A program made the translations under genes and the position numbers. Positions 11,712 to 22,573 of a stretch of 64,000 bases of DNA are shown in pieces; position 1 is the stretch's first letter; every line of letters starts with the position of its first letter. The DNA is from Gnetum montanum (taxonomy: Eukaryota > Streptophyta > Gnetopsida > Gnetales > Gnetaceae). Location: contig MNCI01002041.1 of assembly GCA_015680685.1 (NCBI GenBank), positions 624,887 to 688,886 on the forward strand, in the 5' to 3' direction. The notes below the pieces were generated by a model that was not told the origin of the DNA, searched no databases, and saw only the letters and a list, made by a program, of their open reading frames with translations.

Positions 11712-13090
11712 TTACTCTTTGAGTCAGCAATGTGAGCCCCAAAGCAGTTGTTTGGTAAATTGACTCATAGGTGACTATGACTTCATAGTGCATCTCAAAG
11801 CTTGAATCACAGTGACCTTTTTACTTTTACATAGATACGTAGTTTAACCAATTGGGTTACACACGTTTTATCATGAATCCAATCTAAGCGGATGACACGT
11901 ATTAACGTAGTGCGGCGTTGAAAGAGAAATTCTTAGACCAGTCTTTCTCCGGTCGCCTTAGGTAAACGCACCCTACGAGGCGAACCCTTACATGTAAGGA
12001 ACCTCCAACTGACTCACTTCTCCCTTCCTAAATGCACGGAATCCACTAACTGACTAAGCTAGAGAACAGGAGACAAAAGGTCTTACTGCTTCACTGAGCT
12101 TCTTTTAGAACGGGTAAAGGAAGGAGCTTTCCCTCCTAAGTAATAGCTTTCCACCAAGCTTGTCACTTTTAGAAAGGGGTAACTCGGGGACTCGTTCCCC
12201 GCTAAAGCGCCTCCTTATTTATTATATTATTTGATAATTTGGAAAATGCATTATTTGATAATTTGGAAAATGCATTTGATTTTATGAGATTATATGAGAT
12301 TATATGAGATTATATGAGATTATATGAGATTATATGAGATATATATATAATAAATATTTTCGTAACGAAAACCGTAGTACTTTTATAGGAAGGCCTATTC
12401 TAGGCGCAGGTGCTGTGATAAACACACAGTTCTTTCGAGCGCTAAAGTCAACCTACAACCCAAGCAGCTCCTTACCAATTACCAAGTCAAGTCTAAGACC
12501 GTATTTAGCGAGTGCTCTCGGGGGAACTCGGGGACTCGTTCCCCGCTAAAGCGCCTCAGCTATTTTATTATATAAGTATAAGTCAAGTACAAGTACAAGA
12601 AACAAAGATACTGGAAAAAGACAAAGTCCTAGGCTCCTCCCTTTATGGAGCTCTGTCCTAGGCTTCCTTGTCCTTAGGCTCCTGACGCCGGTTGTTTTCA
12701 TAGGGGGAGGGGTACTTCCCTAGAACAAAGGGTCCGTAGTTTTTGAGCCCAGATATTCTGCTTTTTGTTTATTGGTGGCCCAATCCGGGTTTCAACGCAT
12801 TTGCCCAATCTTTGGTCGAAGTCGGACAAACAACAACGTTTGTTGCCTTTTTTCAGGATTGAAACATGCTTTTGGGTAGGATTTGATGATGTTGGGGTTT
12901 TTTGGAGGGTACCTCACCCGGACATTCGCGTTCAACATTTGAGATGTTTTCATCTCGCTTTTTTATGTATAGTATAGAACAATTGTGTATATCGAGTTTC
13001 GTTAAACTACATCTATCTCGATTAGACTAAATCACAAAATACTGAAGATTCCTTGGAAGAAACCTATCTATGTTAGATATAGATTCCGCA
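11712..13090. other. Foreign-looking 1.38-kb insert in gag, possibly organelle-derived
   Basis: Composition and style differ from the retrotransposon around it. It contains two copies of AACTCGGGGACTCGTTCCCC (12181 and 12525), each followed by GCTAAAGCGCCTC, a GAGATTATAT tandem run near 12284-12345, and purine-rich stretches such as AAAGGAAGGAGCTTTCCCTC. This resembles plant mitochondrial intergenic DNA, but I recognise no gene in it. It replaces about 50 bp of gag leader sequence (11499-11551 in the other version). It could be a nuclear mitochondrial insert or a mis-joined contig. Confidence 0.35.
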
Positions 13091-14129
13091 TAAACTGCCC
13101 ATTCCGAGGGCAGTTCCCCAACCACCTACACCATCACAGGGTTTGGATCAAGTGTTCCAGCTTATCCAGACCCTTACTGAAGAAATTAAACGCCTCAAGG
13201 CTATCAGGTCCGACACGGTACAAGTCATGGACTTTTACCAGGACAACCCCATCAGCCCTGCAATCCCTGCTTTGACGTTATCCCCAGGGATGTCTCTCCC
13301 ACACTTCACGAAGTACGATGGAGAGGGGGATCCCAACGCACATCTAGTTACCTTTAGGCCTGAGTCTCTCTTGTTGCAATAAATATCGCACACAATTATT
13401 CGTGTCTTTGCCATGCCCCTAGCCAGGAGAGCCTTAGATTGGTATCGCGTGCTGCCATGCTCATCCATTTCAACTTTAGAGGAGCTTCTGACCTAGTTCG
13501 TGACACGCTTCAAGTACAACTTGATGCCAGAAATCACGTTCGACCAACTGATGAGCGTAAGGCAGAAGCCTTTGGAACCAATCCAGAAGTTCATCCAGCA
13601 ATGGAGCGCGACCCTTAAAGAAATCCGCGAGTCCATCATGGAGGCCCACTTGCTGGCTTTCTTTAAGGGTGTAGTGAATGACTTTATCAAGTCTAAACTG
13701 TACAACCTCGCCCCTTGCATTCTTAGTCAAGCCTTTGCTTAGGCTAAGAGTATACAAGACGTGGCCGAGGCGAGCAAAGACAGGGCCTACATTGCTTACA
13801 AAAACACCTTCATAAAGAAGGATAAGGGTAAGGCCCCAATGACCACAGTGGCCGATGTGGCAACCGAGGCCAAGCCCAGACCTAGTAACAATGATAACAA
13901 GAATAATAAGAAACTGGCCGTACCCGTAGCTAACCCCATGCCTAAGAAGGGCAACATGTCACAACCTCCAGTACCCGCACCTGAGACATCTGCGCAACCC
14001 AAACCAAACTTTGAGCGTAAAGATCGCTCAAAGTACACCCCACTCCCTCTCAAGCCTTTAGAACTTCTGAAGCAACTATTGGCAGCGGGGCACATTCAAC
14101 ACAAGTAGATGTCAGAAGACGCAAGAAGN

Positions 14130-14403
14130 TTGGGCAGGGCTAAGGAGGGGTTCCTAAGGAGCTCGTAGTAGCGTTGATGTCTCCTTCTTGCGTCTTCTGA
14201 CATCTACTTGTGTTGAATGTGCCTCGCTGCCAATAGTTGCTTCAGAAGTTCTAAAGGCTTGAGAGGGAGTGGGGTGTACTTTGAGCGATCTTTACGCTCA
14301 AAGTTTGGTTTGGGTTGCGCAGATGTCTCAGGTGCGGGTACTGGAGGTTGTGACATGTTGCCCTTCTTAGGCATGGGGTTAGCTACGGGTACGGCCAGTT
14401 TCT
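14130..14403 (-). other. Small contig placed in inverted orientation between two Ns
   Basis: The stretch is bounded by single Ns at 14129 and 14404 and is the reverse complement of 13908-14128 plus about 50 extra bases. Read on the minus strand it repeats the gag tail and extends it. A short contig flipped during scaffolding explains this better than a biological inversion with N on both sides. Confidence 0.75.
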
Positions 14404-14949
14404 NAACAGTGATCCTAGGCCACCCCAGCAGCCATTCGTGGTTCATGTGCCTCAGCGTAGTGCACCAGCACCACGAACGGCTAATCAAAGCTTGTAACAA
14501 CCGTTCATCCTGAGGGTCCCTCCACGGGCGTCCATCTCCACGCCACCTGTTAGTGAAACTGTGCTACTTCGTCCGCTAACATCGTTAGCTCCTTTCATCA
14601 TTAGGGGGTTGACTCCTTTGATAGCCCCCGTCCCACAAAAGATAGCTGAACAACCTTCTCGTCCTAAGAAATGAGAAGTGTGTTTTGCAAGTGATGCGTC
14701 AAAGGGGAATACCACCCAAGGCACTCCCAAGCCTACGTCTTTGCCCCGTACATCTGCACCCTCATCACCAAAGATGAATGTCGCTATAACCACGCAATCC
14801 ACGTCGCCTTACCAAAAAGGGTCTAAACACAGATCTGAAGTTGCCCCTCCTCGGGAAATTCATCTTCTGGGACAAATCGAAGTGGAGGAAAGCACCAAAC
14901 AAGGGGGTGGCCAAGACCTTTTGGATGCCCTCACTTAGGTCAAGTAGGC

Positions 14950-15817
14950 TCTAAAACAGAAAAATACTACATTGAGCCTGTATGACCTGATCATGACGTC
15001 TGTCCCTCACCGTGAGGCTCTGATTCGCATGTTGACAATGATTCCTGTCAACGAAGACATGCCAGCGGAAGAGGAAGTGATCCACTCGGTCATGCTTCCC
15101 TCTACACCCGTAGAGCCTAAGCCATCCCAATTGAATTTTAGCGACGATGTCATTAGGGAAGATCCCAAAAGAGGTCAGGTGACGATAGCACCCCTTTTTA
15201 TCACAATTCGGGTCAGCCAACACTAGATTCGAAGGGTACACATTTATGATGGGGCTTCCACGAATGTCATCCCCTTCCCTATTGTGGACAAGCTGGGCTT
15301 GGTCGACTAGAACAAATCCACAACGACGTCGTGTCTAAGGTCGTTCAACGAGGCACGCGTCCTAGTGAAAGGCACAATCTACATAGACTTCGTAGCAGGG
15401 GACTAGTTCCCCATAAGCACAATGTTCATCATGGTCGAGGAAATGCCTAGGTTTAACTTGATCTTGGGGAGATCATGGTTAGCACAACTTAGGGCTGTCT
15501 CCTCACTCATACATCAGAAAATCCACCTACCATACGTGGGCAGGGAGGTGGTGATCCATGTTGACGAAGTAGCAGCACAAGTTATCAGTAACATAGACAC
15601 GGAGCAGGGTTCAGAGGTCGTAACCTCTGAGAATGAAACGCCTTCTCACGTGCACATTAACCACCCAGTGGGAGAATCAGTCCAGCAGGTTGGTCTCCAA
15701 AATGAAAGCACATGGGTTGAGTTTCCCTTCCAAGTGGGGGATAATGATGTGAATGAGGACCCTAGAAAAACACCTCAGCCTTACGTTCCACTCAACCCAT
15801 GGTGGGTCAAGAAGTAG
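14950..15817 (+). pseudogene. Element A protease region
   Basis: The aspartic protease cleaves Gag-Pol. The pieces are a lead-in typical of Tat elements (SLYDLIMTSVPHREALIRML, 14972-15226), an active-site-like stretch IYDGASTNVIPF near 15240, and the C-terminal flap and core MPRFNLILGRSWLAQL near 15445, inside the open frame 15422-15817. Stops near 15224 and 15308 break the frame. The segment ends at PLNPWWVKK followed by TAG at 15815, after which the long PR-RT interval begins. Confidence 0.75.
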
Positions 15818-15911
15818 CTACACATAGCGTAGCAACCCCACTGCTTTCTGCCCAGTTGCCATCCTTTGTACGTTCACCACTTTTTGCTTTGTTAACATAC
15901 CATCCTTTTAG

Positions 15912-16270
15912 TATGCTACGCAATGGCCTGAAATGGCCTAAAACTATGCTACGTAGAGGCCCGAAATGGCCTAAAACTATGTTACGCAATGGCCCAAAAT
16001 GGCCTAAAACTAGCAATGGCCCAAAATGGCCTAAAACTAGCAATGGCCCGAAATGGCCTAAAACTAGCAATGGCTCGAAACGGCCTAAAACTAGCAATAG
16101 CCCTAAATAGCTTAAAACTATGCTACGCTATGGCTCAAAATGGCCTAAAACTAGCATGAGTTACTAGTTAGCCATTGTTCAAGTTGTTAACGTATCATCT
16201 CTTTGGCATGTTACACAAAGGCCCGAAATGACCTAAAACTAGCAATGGCCTGAAATGGCCTAAAACTAGC
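15912..16270 (+). repeat. 27-bp tandem repeats with TAAAACTAGC core, right after protease
   Basis: About a dozen imperfect units of CAATGGCCCGAAATGGCC plus TAAAACTAG. The motif comes back in changed form before RT (20499-20675) and after integrase (24415-24800). The open frames across it on both strands are translations of the repeat, not genes. Confidence 0.85.
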
Positions 16271-17547
16271 ACATGAAAGCATGAACAATTTACTCGAAAC
16301 ATAACATGTATACAATGTACAAGGTAGCGTAGAACCAATTTCTATTTCACAAAATCCTCTTTGCTTTATTCAAAATTGTTATCTTTTAAATAATGTTTGC
16401 AAAATTTGTTACACAAAAATTTAAAATTCCAAAAATATCCCATCATTTCCTTTTGCATCGCCTTCCCCTGCATTGTCCTCTGCTGATTCTTCATTCCCTC
16501 CCTCTACGGGCCCTACTCCCTCATCTGGAGCCTACGTCGTAGGGGTAAAGCGATCAGCTAGGGCAACAAACGCAAACTACAATAGAGCATAAGCATTAAC
16601 ATGGTAGAAAGCAACTAACCTGAAAAGGGCCTGCATCCGTCTCAAAGGGTATTCGGTCTAAACTGAGCCCGAGGTGACGCCAAACCTCCTCTGCCATGAT
16701 GTCCACCCAACACCTGTTGCTTGGTTCAACGTCCACAACAGCTCTCTCCCTTTCGACAGTTGTCCACCTTGGTTGTCCCAGAGAAAAGGATACACAAAGA
16801 GCATAGCAATTACGTTAGCATAGTAAGAGTAGCAAACTCGAGGAATTATAGCATAACAACATGAGAGAACCTAACACTACTACTTACCCATGCCAGAGTC
16901 TGCCTGCTGGAGGCGGTTGATCATGTCGTCAACGATTCCCTACACGAACGTAAACTTGTCAGGGATCTTGGTCCACGACTCCGCACGAATCGGAGAGGGT
17001 TCTGCAACATCAGTAGTAGTGCCTGTTACATAACTAAACATATTAGCAATGGCTGAAATGGACTAAGATAAGGAAAACACATTGCCAAATTCACCAGCGT
17101 CTGATTGTGATCTCCCTTCTTGCTAATGCAAGATGATGGTGGTAACCTTGGCAGAGGTCCCTGCCAAGGCTATACGATCCTCTTCCTCATGCACTGGTGC
17201 CTTTCCTTTTAGGATAGCAACATATTTTTTATTCAAAGGAGGCTCCTCTTCGTTAGTAGGAGGATTCTCCCTAATAACAAGAGCTTTCACCTTAGCCACA
17301 GGGGTTCTTCCCTCCTTGATTGGGGCCCTTTCTTCCGAGATTGGGGCCTCCGTGTCTTATTCATCGCCCTCATCTTAGGAGCTGACACCTCTTCGTCGCC
17401 TTCTTCTTCTTCTTCCTCTTCCTCTACCAGCAAAGAAACATGTTCGCATTAGTCCAAAATAAGTTAGCTCAAAGCAGGCACTACGCTACGCCACGCAGCA
17501 TAGCATAACAAACAATAACAAAGTAAGCATTAGACAAAAGCATTTAC

Positions 17548-18600
17548 CAATGGGGGGTTGCGTCCTCTGCAGTTTAAGCCGTAGTCTCCGCCCCTCCTCT
17601 TCCTCCATGTGAAGGGTTTCCTTAGCTGGAGGAGGTCTCTTCTGCTACAACTTTTTTGGCATAGTCTCGACTATGAGACGTTCCCCCCGCAACACGCTAC
17701 CAGCTACAGTAGGGCATGTCTCTCCTATGTTATCTTGGCCACGAACATTGCGAGCCTCCCGATCCTTAGTCGTCATAGAGAATGACTCCCCACTTATTTC
17801 TGGGGGATGTTGGGCTCGAGTGGTCTGGAGGATTTGGCGAATCCACAGTCTAGAATTCTGGTTGCGATTTTGCATGACCTAGACTCCATTCTCGTAAACC
17901 ACTAGGAACTCCGCGAAGTGCTTCAGACAAGCTATGTAGAAGGCATCATGTATGTTGGAACAGGACTTCGATTTCTGACGGAGTTCCAAGATTTCAGCTT
18001 GCAAGCCTTTACATAGAAAGCTAGCCCAGTTGTAACGGGCCCCCTCTTTCATGACCTCATGCATTATCCAGGCATGTTTAATCCCCAGGACCTTCCCCAA
18101 GGTAAGCAGTTGGGGAAACATACGAGCATGAAAGACAGGGTAGATCTCCTTAGCAGGCCCATCTTTAAGCTTCTCCATGGGGAGCCCTTTTCGCTCCTTG
18201 GCAATCCCCAACCACTTTTGAATATCCTTCTTCTGAAGGGTCATCTCCTTCTTGCCCTTCAATCCTATGAGGACGCCTTCGGTAGGGACACCGAACAGGT
18301 CTGCAAACAACTGGTCATTGATTTCAATGATCACCCGCACACCTTGTATGGGCGTATGGAAGCGGCCTGCCTTGTCAGAAAAGAATTTGACCAGGGAAAC
18401 TATCTCGACGGTAGGAACGCTTGGATTCGGGGCCAGGAATAGATCCATAAGCCTAGCCTTTTGGATTTTCTAGACCAAGGAGTTCGAAGCCATACGGTTT
18501 ATCCAACGTTGGCTCGGTTCTACTTCATCGTATTTGAAGTAGATGTTTGCCCCCTGTGTCTCGGCGGTTACCACCGTGACCTCCTGGGGCTTCTTCGCCC
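17548..18600 (-). pseudogene. Antisense exon d, long conserved-looking exon
   Basis: One reading frame runs through 18600-17548, interrupted only by three TAG codons (18470-18472, 17876-17878, 17642-17644), each plausibly a former CAG. The 189-residue open core (17879-18448) includes GVRVIIEINDQLFADLFGVP, a pattern reminiscent of plant 'mobile/transposon protein' domains found in antisense ORFs of retrotransposons, and KVLGIKHAWIMHEVM. The end turns basic and proline-rich. The flanking introns are in phase on both sides. Function unknown. Confidence 0.5.
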
Positions 18601-19151
18601 CTACAATAGTTTCACAAAAACGTTTAGCATAAAAATGTAGAAAATACAAATATTGCAAAAGCACCTAAGCATGCGACACTTACTGCTTGGCCTACCGGGT
18701 CTGTACGGTAACAGGAATGGCAGAAGTTCAACCAGAACTTGTTCAACCGTGACCGGTTTGAAGGGTTCTGCCCACTCCTCATCCATCCAACTCTGCTGCT
18801 TGCACTGATCATAGGGAATAGAATATAGGCTTGGGTAGGTGTGGTATTCACCCCCGCATTGACCGATAACACCCACCCGTAGGTTCTTAGCAGAAGAGAA
18901 CTCCTGTAGGGCTATCTGTGCTATAGCCAGTACACCTGGTAGGTCGTGAACCCCATCCTTGTTGATGAAGAACTTGGTAGCAAACGCATACTATTAGCAT
19001 TAGGCCAATATGGCTAGTGTTGCACAACATAGTGAAACAAGGCTGCAAAACTCACCCGCCAGCACAGGAGACAGTTCCTTGTGGGTTCTGGAAGCACGTC
19101 ACCACATAACGCACTACAAATAATGTATTGTAACAGTGGTAGCAACTATAC

Positions 19152-19502
19152 TTAGGCATCTCCTAGATCCAGGCCAAACACCTTAACCCATTGGGTGTTG
19201 ACTGGATCCTTCTCCCTGCCTGCTCATGATTGTCCCATTGGCCAAAAACCTCAGAATGCCCTAACTTGCCCCAGGCAAAATGGCTTCTGTTATGCCGGCT
19301 ACCTCCTCCTCCTCTAGGGATGACCAAACAATCACAGTGAAGTGGTCGAGGAGGAATTGTAAGAAGTCTGGTGCCCCTTTCCTGAACCAGACCCCACTCT
19401 CCCATACGTATCTGGGGAGGAGGAGCATTGGCCATAGGTTTTCTCACATGACACAAGACCCCTCTAATTTTTAAAACAATTAGGATTGGCCTTAGCCCCA
19501 TC
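19152..19502 (-). pseudogene. Antisense exon b, FCP1/NIF-phosphatase-like
   Basis: The acceptor TGTTGTGTAG lies behind a branch-like TGCTAAC. The frame starts MGLRPILIVLKIRGVLCHV, then after one frameshift reads VWFRKGAPDFLQFLLDHF and TVIVWSS, then after further shifts KDPVNTQWVKVFGLDLGDA. The order hydrophobic strand plus GVL, FL-FL-HF, VWSS is like the FCP1 homology domain of plant phosphatase-like proteins. The position of the two catalytic Asp of the DxD motif reads K-I-R, so catalysis would be lost. The similarity is from memory of the family and needs a profile search. Confidence 0.4.
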
Positions 19503-20498
19503 CTACACAACACAACCAGCAAGTGTTAGCATCATGTCTAAGTGCAATACACACGCAACGTAGTAACACCTAGCAGTTCATGCATATAGTGTAGCATAAC
19601 CCTCTTCCTGCACATAGCGTAGCGAGAACATGAAAGCGCTAGCATAGTGAAAATAGCCTAGCGTAGTAATAGAGCAATTAACCCTAATAGGGTGATTAAC
19701 AATACGCCCCGACAGAACATGTGTCGCACTATCACATCGCGCATGGCCCAACCCTCCTCAATGTCCTACGTCACGCCATTCGAAAGCCAAGTAACTTAAA
19801 CTGCCTGAACCCCCACAATTATGACAACCATGGTGGTGGCGGTTTAAGTAACCTTACATGCAACGATGGCGTAACGTTTATGCACTCGTCGCGGACAAAA
19901 TAGCAATAGCGGCGATGCAAAGGCCAAAACAGCGCAATGACAAAAAATGCAGGTGGCTAAAACTAGGATACAAAACGAAAGCAAAAAACAAAGAAAAAAA
20001 TGATAACATAATTGCGAAAAAACAGAGAAAGCATAATAACCTACCAGATCAATGGAGTGTCCTTCTGTGCCACGATGCGTGCTTGTGTCACATGCCCTAG
20101 GGTTTTCTTCACCTCCTCAACCTTTGCAAGGGCCAAATGCGTGTGTTCCTTCTTCAGAGCCATAGTCTTGCTCACAGATTTCTTTTCCTCGTTGTTATGC
20201 AGAAAATCGCCTTGCTCGTTGTTAGCACAATCGCTCTGAGATTGCCTTGTGCTCCGAATATGGGCTTTGCACTCTTACGGTGAGAATGACAAGCTTACCA
20301 AGGTTTAATCCCGATTTATGGTCATAATGATAAAAAGGGGGAACTTGCCGCTCTCTCTCTTCGTTTAATGTAGAGTGCGCCGTACAATGTAGCATGCTCG
20401 CCACGACATCGTAGCACTATTAGCATTAAAACCTTGACACACTCCAAGCTAACTACTTGCTTTCCCAAAAAATGAAAAAAAACATATTTTCGATTATC

Positions 20499-20675
20499 CC
20501 GGTCTGGAAAGACGTTAAACTAGCAATCGTAGCATAGTTGTGCTCTTACCAGTCCGAAAAGACCTTAAACTAGCAAACCCTAGCACAGTTGCAACTTCAA
20601 TGGTCCAGAAAGACCTTAAACTAGCATGTTTCGATCTATCATACGTTTGAAGTCCGCAATGATACTAAACTAGCA
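20499..20675 (+). repeat. Four spaced TTAAACTAGC repeats before RT
   Basis: Units of about 45-55 bp carry GAAAGACCTTAAACTAGCA or close variants at about 20513, 20569, 20626 and 20671. The same motif lies in element B just before its RT (53560-53635). They sit between the upstream end of the antisense gene and the start of the RT frame. Confidence 0.75.
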
Positions 20676-20885
20676 ATCTCACGTCTTCGCGTTGGCAGTT
20701 TTACATTTTCTCCTTAGCAGCATCACATTTTCACATCGACAGTTTTACATTTCCTATTTTAGCAGCTTTGCATCTCCATGCCATAATGGTCTACCATGAA
20801 TTTAAATTGGCAAAATTTTAATCTTTACATCATACATCTCGTCATTGATTCGTAAGTTTTCGTTATACACGATTGCTACCAATAG

Positions 20886-20922
20886 GTGCCTCTTAACTAG
20901 TCTTTCATCTCATTTTGACAGG
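20886..20922 (+). promoter_or_regulatory. Candidate sense 3' splice site before the RT frame
   Basis: CTCTTAACTAG (branch-like), a pyrimidine-rich run and TTTTGACAG precede the RT frame, whose ATG is at 20934. Ogre elements are known to splice an intron between protease and RT. A matching donor near the protease end (around 15810) is only a guess. Confidence 0.4.
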
Positions 20923-20933
20923 TTAAGCAGAAA

Positions 20934-22078
20934 ATGGAAATCCATCATGATCTCTCCACACCTTTAGCCCTAGTAGGTCCACATGGCAAGCTCGTGAGAC
21001 AACTGAACCCAGACCTGATCGACTGGGGATCAACCACAGCTAACACCATAGCATCTTTAGAAGCATCCCCAAACTGGCCCGAGCATCTAGTTCGAACCCT
21101 AGATTTGGAGGTCGGGGATGTAACTGAGGACCCTCTTGTTGAGATGCCTGTGACCACGTCCATAGGGGAAGTAAGAACATTAAAGCTTATATCCCTCCTA
21201 GATGCGCAAATGCACGAAAACATAGCCAAGATTCTGCAAAACAACGTCAAAGTCTTCGCATGGTCGTATAGCGACATGTCAAGTTTAGATTCGAGGCTAA
21301 TACAGCACAACATCGTCCTAGACCCACGCGTGAAGGAAGTCAAGAAGAAGGCTTATAAAGTCAAGCTAGAAATTGCACTAGCCGTAAGGACGAAATCACC
21401 AAGCTATACCAAGCTGGTTTCATCCATGTAATTGATTATTCGGAGTGGGTGTCCAACATCATCATAGTTTCTAAGAAAACGGGAGAAATACGAATTTGTA
21501 TAGAGTTCTGAGAACTGAAAAAGACGACAATCAAAGAAGATTTCCTACTTCCAAGCATTGATCAACTCATCGACACTACAGCTGGTCATGCTTTGTTGTC
21601 CTTCATGGATGGCTTTTCCAACTACAACCAAATTCACATCAATCCGAAGCATCAACTAGCAATAACCTTCATGACCCCATGGGGTACCTTTTGTTACACC
21701 ATGATGCCTTTTGGGCTCAAGAATGCTAGAGCAACCTACTAGTGAGCCATGACCTACATCTTCAATGACTACATCCTAGAAACATTAAATGACTACGTGG
21801 ATGATATAGCAGTCAAGTCCAAGCAGGCAGCTGATCACCCACGCAATCTAGGCGTAGTCCTTAAATGTTTTCAAATGCATGATCTACGCCTTAATCCTAA
21901 GAAGTGTGTCTTCGGTGTGAAAATCAGATGCATGTTAGGGTTCGTAGTATCGAAGGTTAGAATAAAGGTGGACCCTAACAAAATCAAGGCCATCATCAAC
22001 CTAGCACCTCCTACAAACCTTAAGGAGTTACGTGGCTTGCAAGGTAGGATACAGCTCATCTGAAGGTTTATAGCAAAG
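20934..22078 (+). pseudogene. Element A reverse transcriptase
   Basis: RT copies the element RNA into DNA. Open frame 20934-21431 gives the lead-in (KILQNNVKVFAWSYSDM, typical of plant gypsy Pol). The catalytic part follows with SNIIIVSKKTGEIRICIEF, LLSFMDGFSNYNQI, MPFGLKNARATY and the active site DYVDDIAVKSK near 21790, then LGFVVSKVRIKVDPNKIKAI. Stops include a TGA at 21509-21511 for the expected Arg and an adjacent TAG-TGA pair (21740-21745) where the family has Gln-Arg. The separate ATG-started frame suggests that RT is made either from a spliced RNA or from its own start. Confidence 0.85.
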
Positions 22079-22573
22079 TTGATTGACAAGTTACACCCCA
22101 TGCAACATCTTCTAAAGAAAGGGATTAACTTTGAGTGCACAACCCAATGTCAACGAGCCTTCGATGACTTGAAGGAAGAGCTTTCACACCTCCCAACTGT
22201 GCATCCGCCACAAAGGAATAAGCCTTTCTTCATCTACCTTGCCATCTCCGACACATCTATCATAGCACTGCTATGCCAGAAACGAGACGACGGATCTGAG
22301 ATACCAGTGTACTACCTGAGTCATGCATTAATCACGCATGAGGTGAAATACAACGAAGTAGAGAGGCATTGCCTTGCCTTAGTGTTTGCACTAAAAAAGT
22401 GGAGGCACTGTCTATTTCGTAGTGCAGTCAACATCATTTGCAAAAGCAACATACTTCGGGCTATCACTAACAACTTGTATGAAAGCAAAAGGATAGCCTG
22501 ATGGAAAGCAATAACCACGGAGTACAACCTACACTATGTAAGCCAATCGTCAACTAAGGGTCAAGCCATAGCA
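22079..22573 (+). pseudogene. Element A first RNase H domain
   Basis: Degrades RNA in the RNA-DNA hybrid. Visible are FDDLKEELSHLPTV, PFFIYLAISDTSIIALLCQ, IPVYYLSHAL, EVERHCLALVFALKKWRHCL and, after a TGA, WKAITTEYNLHYV. The frame is open from 22079 to 22500. It follows the RT directly and leads into the second RNase H. Confidence 0.8.

Larger units (their letters stand above)
10882..14128 (+). pseudogene. Element A gag, degenerate
   Basis: Gag forms the virus-like particle. The frame opens with ATG at 10882 (MTSATTSANTFNVEV) but soon meets stops. The better preserved part, 13143-14111, has the Tat-type gag core: HFTKYDGEGDPNAHLVTF near 13300, ARRALDWY near 13430, then a helical capsid segment (13500-13742) and a basic, proline-rich tail with the KYTPLPLKPLELL motif. 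Separate frames are joined only across TAA and TAG stops. No zinc knuckle is seen. The region is disturbed by an insert at 11712-13090 and by two assembly gaps, so part of the apparent damage is artefact. Confidence 0.75.
16421..20404 (-). pseudogene. Antisense multi-exon gene inside element A
   Basis: Read on the minus strand, at least seven exons follow each other: a (upstream end uncertain, to 20045), b 19502-19152, c 18990-18684, d 18600-17548, e 17423-16888, g (about 16770-16620) and h 16531-16421, ending FLEF and TAA. Introns are 20044-19503, 19151-18991, 18683-18601 (GTAAGT...TTGTAG, branch-like TGCTAAAC), 17547-17424 (GTAAAT...GGTAG), about 16887-16768 and 16619-16532 (GTTAGT...CGTAG). 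The phases match across five of them (2/2, 0/0, 1/1, 1/1, 0/0); the e/g junction I could not settle. Exon a is charged and helical, b resembles an FCP1-type phosphatase, d is the longest, and e begins with a Glu run. In-frame stops are almost all TAG, and there are three or four frameshifts. Antisense ORFs are known in Tat elements; the product is not identified. Confidence 0.65.

Noticed and set aside
14204-14500. Minus-strand gag-like open frame, as if gag were duplicated in inverse
   Set aside because: It lies in the inverted stretch bounded by Ns and is best explained as a flipped contig.
15799-16110. Open frames on both strands with WPKTSNGPK or LVLGHFGPL repeats
   Set aside because: Pure translation of the 27-bp tandem repeat; no start context or similarity, and both strands are equally open.
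15912-16270. CRISPR-like regular repeats
   Set aside because: The units are directly tandem without unique spacers, inside a plant retrotransposon.
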